From: Gammaproteobacteria bacterium
Lineage (GTDB): Bacteria > Pseudomonadota > Gammaproteobacteria > Ga0077536
NCBI GenBank assembly: GCA_016191285.1
Contig: JACPPA010000037.1
Coordinates: forward strand, 25,270 to 89,269
Direction of reading: 5' to 3'
Length of the DNA stretch: 64,000 bases
Shown: piece by piece, positions 31,941 through 39,355 of the stretch
Numbering within the stretch: position 1 is the stretch's first letter
Layout: each line of letters begins with the position of its first letter
Made by a program: the position numbers and the translations under genes
Notes under the pieces: model-generated
Databases searched by the model: none
The model's input: only the letters and a program-made list of their open reading frames with translations
What the model was told of the DNA's origin: nothing

Positions 31941-33116
31941 ATGTTAGCTGGATACTTTGCAATGCCGTGGTGGGGATACGTCCTCGTCGCGTTGGTGTTT
32001 ACGCATATCACGATTGCCGCCGTCACGATTTATCTACATCGCAATCAAGCCCATCACGCGCTCGATCTCCATCCGCTGGTCGCGCTTTTCTTTCGTACCT
32101 GGTTGTGGCTGACGACCGGTATGACCACGCGCAATTGGACGGCGGTACACCGCAAACATCATGCGTTTGTAGAAACCGTCGGCGATCCGCACAGCCCGCA
32201 ATTATTTGGGATTCGGAAAGTGCTGTGGCAGGGCGCCGAGCTCTACCGCATCGAAGCCAAAAATGAAGAAACGCGAGCAAAGTACGGGCATGGCACACCA
32301 GAGGATTGGCTCGAACGCCACGTTTTTTTGCACGATCGCATTGGCATCGGCGCGATGCTTAGCTTCAATTTGTGGGCGTTTGGTGCGTTGGGGCTGTCCA
32401 TCTGGGCCATTCAAATGGCCTGGATTCCGTTTTTTGCCGCGGGGGTTGTGAACGGAACCGGCCATTGGCGCGGTTATCGTAATTTCGAAACCAGCGACAC
32501 TTCGACCAATATCACGCCGTGGGGCATCTTGATCGGCGGCGAAGAGTTGCACAATAACCATCACGCCTTTGCCAGTTCCGCCCGTTTCGCGGTGAAACCC
32601 TGGGAGTTTGATATTGGTTGGTGCTATATCCAACTATTGAGCGCGCTCAAATTAGCCAAGGTGAAAAAACTGGCGCCACGCCTGCGAGTTGATCGGGCCA
32701 AACACGGTATCGATGTCGACACGCTGCGCGCGATGATAGCCACCCAATGGCATGTCATGGCGGATTACGCGAAACGGGTCGTGCAGCGAGTTCACCGCGA
32801 AGAATTGCGCCACGCAGCCCACGACGTAAAGGGCCAGCTAAAACCAGTACGCCGTTTGATTAGCCGCTCGCCACGGTTTCTCGGCGAGCGCGAACGCAGC
32901 GTCTTGAACGACGGCCTGGCGCATAGCCGTGCGCTGACTGTGGTGTATCAATTCCAGCAGCAGCTGGGTGCGATTTTCACTGAACGCAGCGCGACACAAG
33001 AGCGCTTGCTGCAGCAATTACAGGATTGGTGTCGCGCGGCCGAGGCGACCGGGATCGCCGCGCTGGCTGAATTCGCCGACCGCGTTCGCGGCTATTCGCT
33101 GCAACCGACACAATAA
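31941..33116 (+). CDS. Acyl-CoA/acyl-lipid delta-9 fatty acid desaturase
   Basis: Membrane diiron desaturase that introduces a double bond into saturated acyl chains. The histidine boxes HRNQAHH, HRKHHA and ELHNNHHA are all present, with four helices in the first 180 residues. The length, 391 aa, includes a soluble C-terminal extension of about 150 residues (ending LLQQLQDWCRAAEATGIAAL), as in the DesB type of Pseudomonas. AGGTG lies 6 bases before the ATG. Standing alone on the plus strand; the electron donor is not encoded nearby. Confidence 0.9.
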   Translation: MLAGYFAMPWWGYVLVALVFTHITIAAVTIYLHRNQAHHALDLHPLVALFFRTWLWLTTGMTTRNWTAVHRKHHAFVETVGDPHSPQLFGIRKVLWQGAELYRIEAKNEETRAKYGHGTPEDWLERHVFLHDRIGIGAMLSFNLWAFGALGLSIWAIQMAWIPFFAAGVVNGTGHWRGYRNFETSDTSTNITPWGILIGGEELHNNHHAFASSARFAVKPWEFDIGWCYIQLLSALKLAKVKKLAPRLRVDRAKHGIDVDTLRAMIATQWHVMADYAKRVVQRVHREELRHAAHDVKGQLKPVRRLISRSPRFLGERERSVLNDGLAHSRALTVVYQFQQQLGAIFTERSATQERLLQQLQDWCRAAEATGIAALAEFADRVRGYSLQPTQ

Positions 33117-33256
33117 AAACCCGCGGCGACGGCACACCATAAGAATTTGTCTTGAGTATAGCGCTGCGCCATCACCAAGCTGATTTGCAGCATTGAGGCT
33201 CCCCGCCCGGGCCAGTTTGCCATTTTCATGATCGCTCGATTCGAGATATGGACGGC

Positions 33257-33287
33257 TTGACTCTACAGCCACTAGATGGGTTCAAAC
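33257..33287 (+). promoter_or_regulatory. MerR-family metal-responsive promoter
   Basis: -35 TTGACT (33257-33262) and -10-like TCAAAC (33282-33287) are separated by 19 bp, the stretched spacing typical of MerR-family promoters, and the spacer holds a CTCTA...TAGA dyad like that of PbrR and CadR operators. It lies 65 bp before the metal ATPase gene. The regulator gene is not beside it. Confidence 0.65.
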
Positions 33288-33352
33288 GTTACTACGCCAG
33301 GTGGCGCTTAATGACATCGAAAACTGCTCGACCCACTCCCTCTCTCTGATCG

Positions 33353-35533
33353 ATGCCTGCGATACAGGACGCTAGGGTTGCCACCCCCGCTGCGGCAACT
33401 GGGGGGGCATCGACCTTTCAGATCTTGGCGATGGATTGCGCGGTCGAAGAAGGCGAGATCCGCAGCGCGCTCGAGCGGGTTCCAGGCATCAAGGCGCTGA
33501 ACTTCCAGCTCGCCTCGCGCACGCTGGCGATCAACGCGCCTGCCGACGTTTTAGCGGCGGCACTCGCGGCTATTCGCGGCGCCGGTTTCGATCCCCAACC
33601 CATCGCAGCGCAAGCCGGGGGCGGATCTAAAACCGAAGAGTTCCATGACCATACAGAAACGGCCGGCCTCAGGCGTCTACTGTTCGCACTGTTGCTGGCT
33701 TTGGCCGCAGAGGCGATCGGTTTCGTCGCTTCCGACTCGACTGCGTTGAACGCTCTCGGATTTGCCGTTGCGGCGGTGGCCATCTGGCTTGCTGGCGTCG
33801 ACACCTACATGAAGGGCTTTTTTGCGTTGCGACGCGGCAGGCTCAATATCAATGCGCTGATGAGCGTGGCGGTAACCGGTGCGTTCGTGATCGGTCAGTG
33901 GCCGGAAGCGGCGATGGTCATGGCGCTTTACGCCATGGCAGAACTCATCGAAGCCAAGGCCGCCGACCGGGCCCGTAACGCCATCAAAGGTTTGGTCGAG
34001 CTGGCACCGGACCAGTCCGACTTGCGCCAGCCCGATAGGAGTTGGAAGACCGTTCCCTCGCGTGATGTACCGCTGGAAGCGATCGTTCGCATCCGGCCCG
34101 GTGAGCGTGTGCCACTGGACGGCGTGGTGACCGAAGGAAACAGCGCGGTCAATCAGGCACTAGTGACGGGTGAAAGCATCCCGGTCGACAAGGCGGCGGG
34201 CGACACCGTGTTCGCTGGCACGATTAACGAGACTGCGGAACTCCAGTTTCGGGTGACTGCAGCGGCTTCGGATACGACGCTGGCGCGCATCATTCATGCA
34301 GTCGAAGAGGCGCAGCAGACGCGGGCGCCGACTCAGCGTTTCGTGGAGCGTTTTGCCGCGGTCTACACCCCCGCGGTCTTTGTGATGGCGCTGGCCGTCG
34401 CGCTGCTGACCCCCTGGCTGATGGGCCTGAACTGGCTGGCCGCTGTGTACAAAGCACTCGTCTTGCTGGTCGTCGCCTGCCCCTGCGCGCTCGTCATTTC
34501 GACCCCGGTTACCGTTGTCAGCGCGCTCGCCGCTGCCGCCAAACGCGGCATCCTCATCAAGGGCGGCACTTATCTCGAAGAGGCTCGTAAGCTCAAGGCT
34601 GTAGCGCTCGACAAGACCGGGACAATTACCGAAGGCAAGCCTAAGCTCGTGGAGTGGAAGCCGGTGCGGGATGACGCCGATAAGGACCGGATCGGGCGCC
34701 TCGCCGCCAGCCTGACCAGCCGCTCGGATCATCCGGTCTCGAAAGCAATCTTTAAAGACTTGGGCCTCGACGGCCACGAGGTCAACGATTTTGCGGCACT
34801 TCCCGGGCGCGGCGTGCAGGGCACGGTCGAAGGCAGAATTTACATCCTCGGCAATCACCGCATCATCGAGGAACGCGGTCAATGCAGCCCGGCAATCGAA
34901 GCCGAGCTCGAGTTCCACGAGAAGCAAGGCCGCACGGTGACATTGCTGACCGACGCAGGAGGGGTGTTGGCGATCTTCGCGGTGGCCGACACGATTAAGG
35001 AATCGTCCAGGCAGGCCGTCGTCGACCTAAAAGCGCTTGGCGTCATCCCGGTAATGCTCACCGGTGACAACGTCGCCACCGCCACGACCATCGCCGCTCA
35101 GGCCGGAATCGACGACGCCCAGGGTAATCTCTTGCCGGAAGACAAGTTGACGGTGATTAAGTCCCTTCAGCAGCGCTATGGGGCAACCGGCATGATCGGG
35201 GACGGTATTAATGATGCCCCGGCTCTCGCCCAGGCCGACATCGGGTTCGCGATGGGTGCAGCCGGCACCGACATCGCGATGGAAGCCGCGGATGTGGTCA
35301 TCATGAACGACGATCTCCGTCGCATCCCGGCCACGATCCGACTGTCGCAGCGCACGCGCACTGTACTGTGGCAGAACATAACGGTTGCGTTGGGGGTCAA
35401 GGCGGTATTCATGGCGCTCGCACTGTTCGGGTCGGCGACGATGTGGATGGCCGTCTTTGCCGACATGGGCGCGACGCTCATGGTGGTGGCGAACGGCTTG
35501 CGGCTGCTGAAGACACCTTCAAGCCATAACTAA
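33353..35533 (+). CDS. Zn/Cd/Pb-exporting P1B-type ATPase
   Basis: 726-residue heavy-metal efflux pump of the ZntA/CadA type. An N-terminal HMA domain carries MDCAVEE, the divalent-metal version of the binding loop. The CPC membrane motif (VVACPCALVIST), phosphorylation site DKTGTITEG, actuator TGES, GDGINDAPALAQAD hinge and the late metal-binding aspartate in FADMGATLMVVANGL all point to subgroup P1B-2 (Zn2+, Cd2+, Pb2+). A MerR-type promoter lies upstream and a ZIP transporter gene downstream, consistent with a metal-homeostasis patch. Confidence 0.93.
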   Translation: MPAIQDARVATPAAATGGASTFQILAMDCAVEEGEIRSALERVPGIKALNFQLASRTLAINAPADVLAAALAAIRGAGFDPQPIAAQAGGGSKTEEFHDHTETAGLRRLLFALLLALAAEAIGFVASDSTALNALGFAVAAVAIWLAGVDTYMKGFFALRRGRLNINALMSVAVTGAFVIGQWPEAAMVMALYAMAELIEAKAADRARNAIKGLVELAPDQSDLRQPDRSWKTVPSRDVPLEAIVRIRPGERVPLDGVVTEGNSAVNQALVTGESIPVDKAAGDTVFAGTINETAELQFRVTAAASDTTLARIIHAVEEAQQTRAPTQRFVERFAAVYTPAVFVMALAVALLTPWLMGLNWLAAVYKALVLLVVACPCALVISTPVTVVSALAAAAKRGILIKGGTYLEEARKLKAVALDKTGTITEGKPKLVEWKPVRDDADKDRIGRLAASLTSRSDHPVSKAIFKDLGLDGHEVNDFAALPGRGVQGTVEGRIYILGNHRIIEERGQCSPAIEAELEFHEKQGRTVTLLTDAGGVLAIFAVADTIKESSRQAVVDLKALGVIPVMLTGDNVATATTIAAQAGIDDAQGNLLPEDKLTVIKSLQQRYGATGMIGDGINDAPALAQADIGFAMGAAGTDIAMEAADVVIMNDDLRRIPATIRLSQRTRTVLWQNITVALGVKAVFMALALFGSATMWMAVFADMGATLMVVANGLRLLKTPSSHN

Positions 35534-35777
35534 GCGACGGCCGGAACGCCCGTAATCCGGTAACCTCCATCGTCACGCCATAGCGCGAGAATTCCAGCAC
35601 TACCTGCCGCTGGGGTCGCCGCAATCTGGCGGGAATCCTTAAACGCTCAATGCCGTTACGCTGCGTGACCTGACGCTCGATCAAACCTTGGTATTACGAG
35701 GCGGGAAACCCAGCACTCAGGATCAAAGTCGTTGACATCGTCAATGCCATTCCGATTAGCTGACTTCAAATCGTCGC
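35534..35777. other. Intergenic region, 244 bp, nothing recognised
   Basis: Between the metal ATPase and the ZIP gene. No open frame, promoter or repeat here that I can support. It contains stop-interrupted sequence that might be decayed coding DNA, but I could not assign it to a transposase or any other family. Confidence 0.4.
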
Positions 35778-36500
35778 ATGCCATCGTTGCTAAACATTCT
35801 CGCATACGCAGCCTTTCCTGCGGCCGCCGTCGTGGTTGGTGGAATTGTCGCCTCCATCCGCGCGCCCGGTCCGGGCACTCGCAGCGCCGTGCAACACTTT
35901 GCGGCGGGCGTGGTCTTCGCCGCGCTTGCCACGGAACTCTTGCCGGACGTGATGCATCGGCGGCTGCCGCTGGTGACGATAGCCGGCTTCGCCCTTGGCG
36001 TTATCGTGATGCTCGGGTTGAAGGCACTGACCCAACCCCCGCCGCGACCGGACCTGCTGCAAGGCCAACTACCGACCAGCCTCCTGATCGCCCTGGCAGT
36101 CGATATCGCACTGGACGGACTACTAATCGGGGTGGGCTTTGCGGCAGGGGTAAGACAAGGGCTGTTGCTTACGATTGCTTTGGCGTTGGAGGTGCTGTTT
36201 CTGGGTGTGTCCGCCGCCGCGGCGCTCTGCGGCGCAGGCGCTTCCCGAGCGACGATTGGCCTCATTGCGATGGGGCTCGGCGCGCTGCTGCTAGCCGGCG
36301 CAGGCATAGGGGCGGCACTACTGATCAACATGTCGGGGGTCGCGTTCGACGCGGTATTGTCGTTCGGTGTAGCGGCGCTGCTCTATCTTGTGACCGAAGA
36401 ACTTCTGGTGGAGGCGCACGAGGTTCCGGAAACTCCGTTTCTCTCAGCGACGTTTTTTGTCGGCTTTCTCGTGCTGTTAGTGCTCGAGATGCTCATATGA
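35778..36500 (+). CDS. ZIP family metal transporter
   Basis: 240 residues, eight hydrophobic segments. The ZIP pattern is seen in HFAAGVVFAALATELLPDV (helix 2), ALAVDIALDGLLIG (helix 4, metal-site helix) and VTEELLVEAHE (helix 7). ZIP proteins move Zn2+ or Fe2+ into the cytoplasm; beside a Zn/Cd/Pb exporter this suggests zinc or a related metal. An overlapping plus-strand frame (35732-36511) is arginine-rich noise. Confidence 0.8.
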   Translation: MPSLLNILAYAAFPAAAVVVGGIVASIRAPGPGTRSAVQHFAAGVVFAALATELLPDVMHRRLPLVTIAGFALGVIVMLGLKALTQPPPRPDLLQGQLPTSLLIALAVDIALDGLLIGVGFAAGVRQGLLLTIALALEVLFLGVSAAAALCGAGASRATIGLIAMGLGALLLAGAGIGAALLINMSGVAFDAVLSFGVAALLYLVTEELLVEAHEVPETPFLSATFFVGFLVLLVLEMLI

Positions 36501-36510
36501 GCGCGCATTA

Positions 36511-36603
36511 AGTGAATGAATACGCCACTGGCTAAAGCCGGTGGCTTCGGATTACGGCAGGAAGCCGGATTGACCGCCCCGTCGGCCAAGACCGACGAGT
36601 CAA
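36511..36603 (+). mobile_element. Possible IS200/IS605-type right end (omega-RNA-like scaffold), no transposase
   Basis: A hairpin GCCAC...GTGGC with inner TGGCTAAAGCCG (36524-36545) is followed, after an unpaired stretch, by a second hairpin CGTCGG/CCGACG (36580-36597) and AGTCAA (36598-36603). A terminal hairpin followed by TCAA is the form of right ends of IS200/IS605 and IS1341 elements, where the end also forms the 3' part of the TnpB guide RNA. No tnpA or tnpB is present. The resemblance is structural, so confidence is modest. Confidence 0.35.
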
Positions 36604-36748
36604 GCGCTATCGGTTAGTTAATGAGAGCGCCGCAGACGGTTGCGCAACAACGCATGGACGCGCCACAAGCGTTTTTGAAAGATGTCGAATGGAATACTTG
36701 TTTAAGTGCGGTTTACGTCGTCACCCCGTGCTCCGAGCACTGGGTCCA
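36604..36748. other. Intergenic region, nothing recognised
   Basis: Part of the 353-bp gap between the ZIP gene and rpmG. No frame of coding appearance, and no promoter or RNA that I can support. Palindrome CGTGCTCCGAGCACTGG lies near its end. Confidence 0.4.
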
Positions 36749-36836
36749 GTGAAAAATGAATCCATAGCCGGGAATTCGCCGGCATGACGACGGGCCAAGA
36801 TTGCGCATCTTTCCCGGCATTTCAGCTTTTGTAAGT
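36749..36836 (-). repeat. Dispersed repeat, copy A (CCGGCATGAC / GGGAAAGATGCGC family)
   Basis: Read on the minus strand this stretch shares most of its bases with 63567-63669: GAAATGCCGGGAAAGATGCG, then TCGTCATGCCGGCGAA and ATGGATTCATTTTTCACT, the last separated differently. It lacks the hairpin insert of the right-hand copy. It lies directly downstream of rpmG and might also serve as its 3' processing or termination site. Confidence 0.6.
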
Positions 36837-36853
36837 GCCATTCAGGTCGGAGT

Positions 36854-37009
36854 CTATTTGATCTTGCCTTCGGTATACGAGACGTGTTTGCGCACCACCG
36901 GGTCATATTTCTTGCGCTCCATCTTCTCGGGATTGTTGCGCTTGTTCTTGGTCGTCGTGTAGAAGTGGCCAGTGCCGGCGGTCGAGACGAGTTTAATTTT
37001 CTCTTGCAT
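36854..37009 (-). CDS. rpmG: 50S ribosomal protein L33
   Basis: 51-residue ribosomal protein, [20 protein letters not shown] start and [10 protein letters not shown] end. It lacks the cysteine pairs, so it is the zinc-independent form. ATG 37009 aligns with known N-termini; the longer frame has no support. It follows rpmB by 16 bp in the usual rpmB-rpmG operon. Confidence 0.96.
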   Translation of the reverse strand: MQEKIKLVSTAGTGHFYTTTKNKRNNPEKMERKKYDPVVRKHVSYTEGKIK

Positions 37010-37025
37010 GGGATTTCTCTCTATG

Positions 37026-37262
37026 TCACACGCGTTCGCCACGGGCGCGTAGGTCTTTAAGAACGGCGTCGATGCCAACCTTGTCGATAATCCGCAAACC
37101 ATGAGAACTCACGCGCAACCGCACCCAGCGCTGCTCACTATCTACCCACAGCCGACGGTAGTGCAGGTTCGGCAGATAACGGCGGCGGGTCTTATTGTTA
37201 GCGTGCGACACATTGTTGCCACTCAAGGGGCGTTTGCCAGTAACTTGACAGACTCGAGACAT
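37026..37262 (-). CDS. rpmB: 50S ribosomal protein L28
   Basis: 78-residue ribosomal protein ([20 protein letters not shown] start, typical of L28, with [13 protein letters not shown] and [13 protein letters not shown]). The CxxC zinc pairs of other L28 forms are absent apart from one cysteine. First gene of the rpmB-rpmG pair, with a good sigma-70 promoter upstream. Confidence 0.97.
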   Translation of the reverse strand: MSRVCQVTGKRPLSGNNVSHANNKTRRRYLPNLHYRRLWVDSEQRWVRLRVSSHGLRIIDKVGIDAVLKDLRARGERV

Positions 37263-37304
37263 GATTTTTGGCCTAAGTTCTTGGTTTGTTAGGGCGGGCG
37301 CGCG

Positions 37305-37333
37305 ATTCTAGCCCGTTTCCACGAGCCCGCCAA
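37305..37333 (-). promoter_or_regulatory. Sigma-70 promoter of rpmB-rpmG
   Basis: On the minus strand: -35 TTGGCG (37333-37328), 17-bp spacer, -10 TAGAAT (37310-37305), 42 bp before the rpmB ATG. Spacing is ideal and the -10 matches 5 of 6 bases, as expected for a strong ribosomal protein promoter. Confidence 0.65.
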
Positions 37334-37352
37334 GCGCTAGCAGGCGTTTTCG

Positions 37353-38027
37353 CTACAGCCAGCCGCGTTCGGCAAACGACGTTGTCGCCCCATCGCCGAT
37401 CACCACATGGTCGATCACTCGCACCTCCACCAAACTCAACGCGTCACTCAAGCGCCGGGTCAGTGCGCGGTCGGCCTGACTCGGCTCGGCGACGCCGGAG
37501 GGATGATTGTGGGCGAGGATGACCGCGCCGGCGTTGAGCTCGAGCGCTCGCCGCACTACCTCTCGCGGGTGGACGGTGGCGGCATCGAGAGTCCCGAAAA
37601 ATAATCTTTCGAACGCAATGATCTGATGTCGAGTATCCAAAAAAAGGCACGCGAAAACCTCACGCTGCAGCGGCTTAAATTGCGCGATAAGGTAGTCGCG
37701 AGCAGCCGCTGGATTAGTTAACGGACCTGCGCGCTCAAGACCCGCGCGCAAATAGCGTCGACTGAGCTCGAGCGCCCCTTGCATGGCGACAAAGCGTGCC
37801 TGTCCGAGGCCCGGTAGACGAATAAATTCGGCCAACGGCAGTTCAAGTAACGCGCGCAATCCGCCACAGGCAGTTAGTGCGGTACGCGCGAGTTGAACGG
37901 CACTCTGGCCATGGCTACCAGAGCCGAAAAGCGCCGCCAGCAATTCGGCGTCCGACAGCACGCCAGGGCCGTGAGTTATCAAACGTTCGCGTGGCCGCTC
38001 CGGCGCGGGCCAATCCTTGATTGCCAT
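37353..38027 (-). CDS. radC: RadC family JAB/MPN domain protein
   Basis: 224 residues. The N-terminal helix-hairpin-helix region ([15 protein letters not shown]) precedes a JAMM-type metal site: [25 protein letters not shown] and the HNHPSG motif with the following S/D (SQAD). Long called a DNA repair protein, but its true role is unresolved. Divergent from coaBC, as in many Proteobacteria, and upstream of rpmB in the same direction. Confidence 0.93.
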   Translation of the reverse strand: MAIKDWPAPERPRERLITHGPGVLSDAELLAALFGSGSHGQSAVQLARTALTACGGLRALLELPLAEFIRLPGLGQARFVAMQGALELSRRYLRAGLERAGPLTNPAAARDYLIAQFKPLQREVFACLFLDTRHQIIAFERLFFGTLDAATVHPREVVRRALELNAGAVILAHNHPSGVAEPSQADRALTRRLSDALSLVEVRVIDHVVIGDGATTSFAERGWL

Positions 38028-38140
38028 ATAAACATCCTTGTCTAAGTCGTTAATCGATAGTGAATCGCGGTAGTGGGTCAGTCAGCCGTGAGTTAAACTC
38101 CGGACGACCAACCAGGGCACGACGCAAATGAGCGCCAACG

Positions 38141-39355
38141 ATGAGCTTATTAATCCATAAACAGCTCTGCCTTATTGTGACAGGCGGAATCGCTGCCTAC
38201 AAAGCCCCCGAATTGGTGCGCCGATTGCGCGATGCGGGGGCGGTGGTGAAAGTGGTGATGACCGCCGCGGCGCGCGAATTCGTGCAGCCACTGACGTTTC
38301 AAGCCGTCTCCGGTCAACCGGTGCATGGCGATCTGCTAGACCCCGCGGCCGAAGCCGCGATGGGACATATCGAACTCGCGCGGTGGGCCGACCTCGTGTT
38401 GATTGCGCCAGCCTCGGCCGATTTTCTGGCGCGCCTCGCCGCTGGGTTAGCCGATGATTTGGCGACAACCCTGTGTCTCGCGACAGCGGCGCCGATCCTC
38501 GTGGCGCCCGCGATGAACCGTGTGATGTGGGAGCATCCGGCGACGCAGGCCAACCTCGTCACCTTACGCACGCGCGGCGTGCAGGCTGTCGGCCCCGACA
38601 GCGGCGCTCAGGCCTGCGGCGAAACCGGTCCCGGACGCCTGGCTGAACTACCCGCCATCGTCGCCGCGGCCGAGCATTGGTTTAGCGGCGGCGAACTCGC
38701 CGGTGTGCGGCTGTTGATCACGGCGGGACCGACTCACGAAGCAATTGATCCGGTGCGCATCATCACCAATCGCAGTTCGGGCAAGATGGGTTATGCGATG
38801 GCGCTTGCCGCGCTTGCCGCCGGCGCGAGTGTCACCTTGGTCTCGGGCCCCACTGCGTTATCGCCACCGACGGGCAGCGTGATTAAGCGCGTTACGACAG
38901 CGGCCGAAATGTATTCCGCCGTTATGGGAGCGGTGATCGAGGCCGATATTTTCATCGCCTGTGCGGCGGTCGCCGACTATCAGGTCGCAGCCCCTGCCCC
39001 GCACAAAATGAAGAAGCAGGGGCGCGAGCTCACGCTGACTCTCATCCCCACTCGAGATATACTTCAGGCGGTCGCCGCCCGTCCGCACCCGCCCTTTACG
39101 GTCGGCTTTGCGGCCGAGACTGAAAATCTAATTCAGCATGCGCGCGCCAAGCTCACCGGGAAGGGGTTAAACCTGGTGGCCGCGAATCTCGTTGGACAGT
39201 CCGGCACGGGCTTTGACAGCGACGAAAACGAATTACACGTCGTGTGGGACGAGGGGGAGAAGCAACTTGGTCGGGCCTCGAAAGACGCGCTTGCGCGCCG
39301 TCTGATCAGCGTCATCGCGGAACATTACCGTGCTAAGCATCCCGCGCGGGCTTAA
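38141..39355 (+). CDS. coaBC: Bifunctional phosphopantothenoylcysteine decarboxylase/phosphopantothenate-cysteine ligase
   Basis: Two steps of coenzyme A synthesis in one 404-residue protein. The flavin decarboxylase half shows VTGGIAAYKAPELVRRL, the catalytic histidine in GHIELARWADL, and APAMNRVMW. The ligase half carries LLITAGPTHEAIDPVR, NRSSGKMGYAMA, AAVADYQV and GFAAET. In Pseudomonas and E. coli dut follows coaBC; here algC follows directly, overlapping by 26 bp, and dut is missing from the cluster. Confidence 0.95.
   Translation: MSLLIHKQLCLIVTGGIAAYKAPELVRRLRDAGAVVKVVMTAAAREFVQPLTFQAVSGQPVHGDLLDPAAEAAMGHIELARWADLVLIAPASADFLARLAAGLADDLATTLCLATAAPILVAPAMNRVMWEHPATQANLVTLRTRGVQAVGPDSGAQACGETGPGRLAELPAIVAAAEHWFSGGELAGVRLLITAGPTHEAIDPVRIITNRSSGKMGYAMALAALAAGASVTLVSGPTALSPPTGSVIKRVTTAAEMYSAVMGAVIEADIFIACAAVADYQVAAPAPHKMKKQGRELTLTLIPTRDILQAVAARPHPPFTVGFAAETENLIQHARAKLTGKGLNLVAANLVGQSGTGFDSDENELHVVWDEGEKQLGRASKDALARRLISVIAEHYRAKHPARA

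Noticed and set aside
35732..36511. 259-codon plus-strand frame overlapping the ZIP gene
   Set aside because: Arginine-rich and without family; the 35778-36500 frame has clear ZIP motifs and helices.
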